Source: Bacteroidales bacterium (lineage in GTDB: Bacteria > Bacteroidota > Bacteroidia > Bacteroidales > GCA-2748055). Taken from it: a stretch of DNA of 64,000 nucleotides. This document shows, one piece after another, positions 62,938-64,000 of the stretch (the stretch's first letter is position 1; every line of letters begins with the position of its first letter). The position numbers were made by a program, and so were the translations under genes. The stretch spans positions 62,001 through 126,000 of the forward strand of contig JAIPBT010000003.1 of assembly GCA_021738565.1 (NCBI GenBank), given 5' to 3'. The notes beneath the pieces were generated by a model that saw nothing but the letters and a program-made list of their open reading frames with translations, searched no databases and was not told the origin of the DNA.

Positions 62938-63043
62938 TTTTGGGATTTCACCATATCCGGTATGATCAAAGAGGTATGATAATTATTCCGAATTAAGTGA
63001 ATATTGGTTACTTTTATGCCTTCATAAAAAATAAATTGGCATT

Positions 63044-64000
63044 ATGTGCACAGAGAAACACAAACTTTCAGCAGACAACATCCGTATTTTATCCGCAGCA
63101 ATGGTGGAGAAGGCAAAATCAGGTCACCCCGGAGGAGCCATGGGAGGAGCAGATTTTATTGAAGTACTCTATTCCAGGTTCATGACTTTCGATCCCGATG
63201 ACCTTGAGTGGCCCTTTCGCGACAGGTTCTTCCTGGACCCCGGACATATGTCACCCATGTTGTATTCTGTGCTTGCTCTTACCGGGACTTACAGTATGGA
63301 GGACCTGAAGGGTTTCCGTCAATGGGGCAGCCCTACACCAGGCCATCCGGAACTCGACACCAAAAGAGGCATTGAAAATACATCCGGGCCTCTGGGACAG
63401 GGACATACCATGGCCATTGGGGCAGCCATTGCAGAACGTTACCTGGCTGACAAGTTTGGAGACTGGATGGCACATAAGATCTTCACATTCATATCCGACG
63501 GAGGCATCCAGGAAGAGATCTCACAGGGTGCCGGGAGAATTGCCGGATTTCTTGGTTTAAGCAACCTGATCATGTTCTACGATTCAAATGATATTCAGTT
63601 ATCCTCAAGAACAGAAGTGGTCACCAAAGAAGATACTGCAAAAAAATATGAAGCCTGGGGTTGGAAGGTCTTTAACATTGATGGCAACGACACATCTCAG
63701 ATCTACAATGCCCTGAAGGATGCTATCGGTGAGAAACAGAAACCAGTGCTGATTATAGGCAAGACCATCATGGGAAAGGGAGCCTTGACAGAAAGCGGTG
63801 AAAACTTTGAAAGACAGACCTCAACACACGGTATGCCATTATCAGCAGCAGGCGCCTCCTTTGAAAAGACCATTCAGAACCTGGGAGGGGATCCGGGCAG
63901 TCCCTTTTTGATCTTCCCGGAAGTACAAGCGTGGTATGAAGAGGTTCTTGCCAAAAAGCGCGAACTTGTAACTGCCAGGAAAAAACAGCAACAGGAATGG
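63044..64000 (+). CDS. tkt: Transketolase (3' part beyond window)
   Basis: Moves two-carbon units in the pentose phosphate pathway. The first 319 codons are present and run off the right edge in frame. Seen: AKSGHPGGAMGGADF, FLDPGHMSPMLYS, ENTSGPLGQGH, the ThDP loop SDGGIQEEISQGA, YDSNDIQLSS and ESTHG-like RQTSTHGMPL. The full-length Bacteroidota form has about 670-700 residues; a split two-subunit form cannot be excluded because the rest is missing. Start ATG 63044 (MCTEKHKLSA). Confidence 0.94.
   Translation, partial: MCTEKHKLSADNIRILSAAMVEKAKSGHPGGAMGGADFIEVLYSRFMTFDPDDLEWPFRDRFFLDPGHMSPMLYSVLALTGTYSMEDLKGFRQWGSPTPGHPELDTKRGIENTSGPLGQGHTMAIGAAIAERYLADKFGDWMAHKIFTFISDGGIQEEISQGAGRIAGFLGLSNLIMFYDSNDIQLSSRTEVVTKEDTAKKYEAWGWKVFNIDGNDTSQIYNALKDAIGEKQKPVLIIGKTIMGKGALTESGENFERQTSTHGMPLSAAGASFEKTIQNLGGDPGSPFLIFPEVQAWYEEVLAKKRELVTARKKQQQEW

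Overview
The window reads as a chromosomal segment of a Bacteroidota bacterium, most likely in or near Bacteroidales/Marinilabiliales. The evidence is a porG-uppS-bamA-ompH-ompH-murI block, a mutY-ssb-gldE-gldD block, a protein with a type IX secretion sorting domain, DUF4924 and AURKAIP1/COX24-type small proteins, and many TAnnTTTG (-7) promoters with almost no Shine-Dalgarno sequences. Gene content is mainly core and housekeeping. I see no rRNA, tRNA, CRISPR array, prophage or transposase gene. 2-oxoacid:ferredoxin oxidoreductase together with two superoxide dismutases suggests an anaerobe or facultative anaerobe that tolerates oxygen.

Layout. 0-12 kb (minus strand): the 5' part of gdhA, a lipoprotein superoxide dismutase, then korA-korB followed by two large tandem paralogues. 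Each paralogue joins two receiver-like domains to a PEP-synthase-type ATP-grasp domain and lacks the phosphohistidine and PEP-binding domains. 12-20.5 kb: the envelope operon nadK/CBS, porG, uppS, bamA, two ompH and murI. 20.6-36 kb: short mixed-strand operons (DUF4924, hydrolase, pdxJ, udk, engB, rplY, pth, manA, prs, an orphan response regulator, hslR, SDR, acyltransferase, VOC protein, SBF-type transporter, cysC, cysQ, epimerase). 36-45 kb: a membrane-anchored OmpH-like protein with a glycosyltransferase, P5C dehydrogenase, an FtsB-like protein, flavin reductase, lnt and a fused PlsC/OlsB-like lipid acyltransferase. 45-54 kb: M19 dipeptidase, a 0.95-kb gene-free repeat region, a metallophosphoesterase, cytosolic SOD, ychF, a T9SS-exported M14 carboxypeptidase and a PafA-like protein that seems to have lost its active site. 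54-64 kb: PPTase, gldD, gldE, ssb, mutY, an HU-family gene, an mS38-like microprotein, rng, dsbD and the start of transketolase.

Least ordinary items: (1) the tandem receiver/ATP-grasp pair beside korAB; (2) a dispersed palindromic element with four copies or remnants, one sitting in frame inside mutY and another in the 5' leader of the PafA-like gene; (3) that PafA-like protein, altered at nearly every catalytic position; (4) arrays of 8-bp tandem words between 46.4 and 48.5 kb; (5) a 34-bp motif shared by two intergenic regions. Family assignments rest on recognised motifs and remembered homologues; no database search was run.
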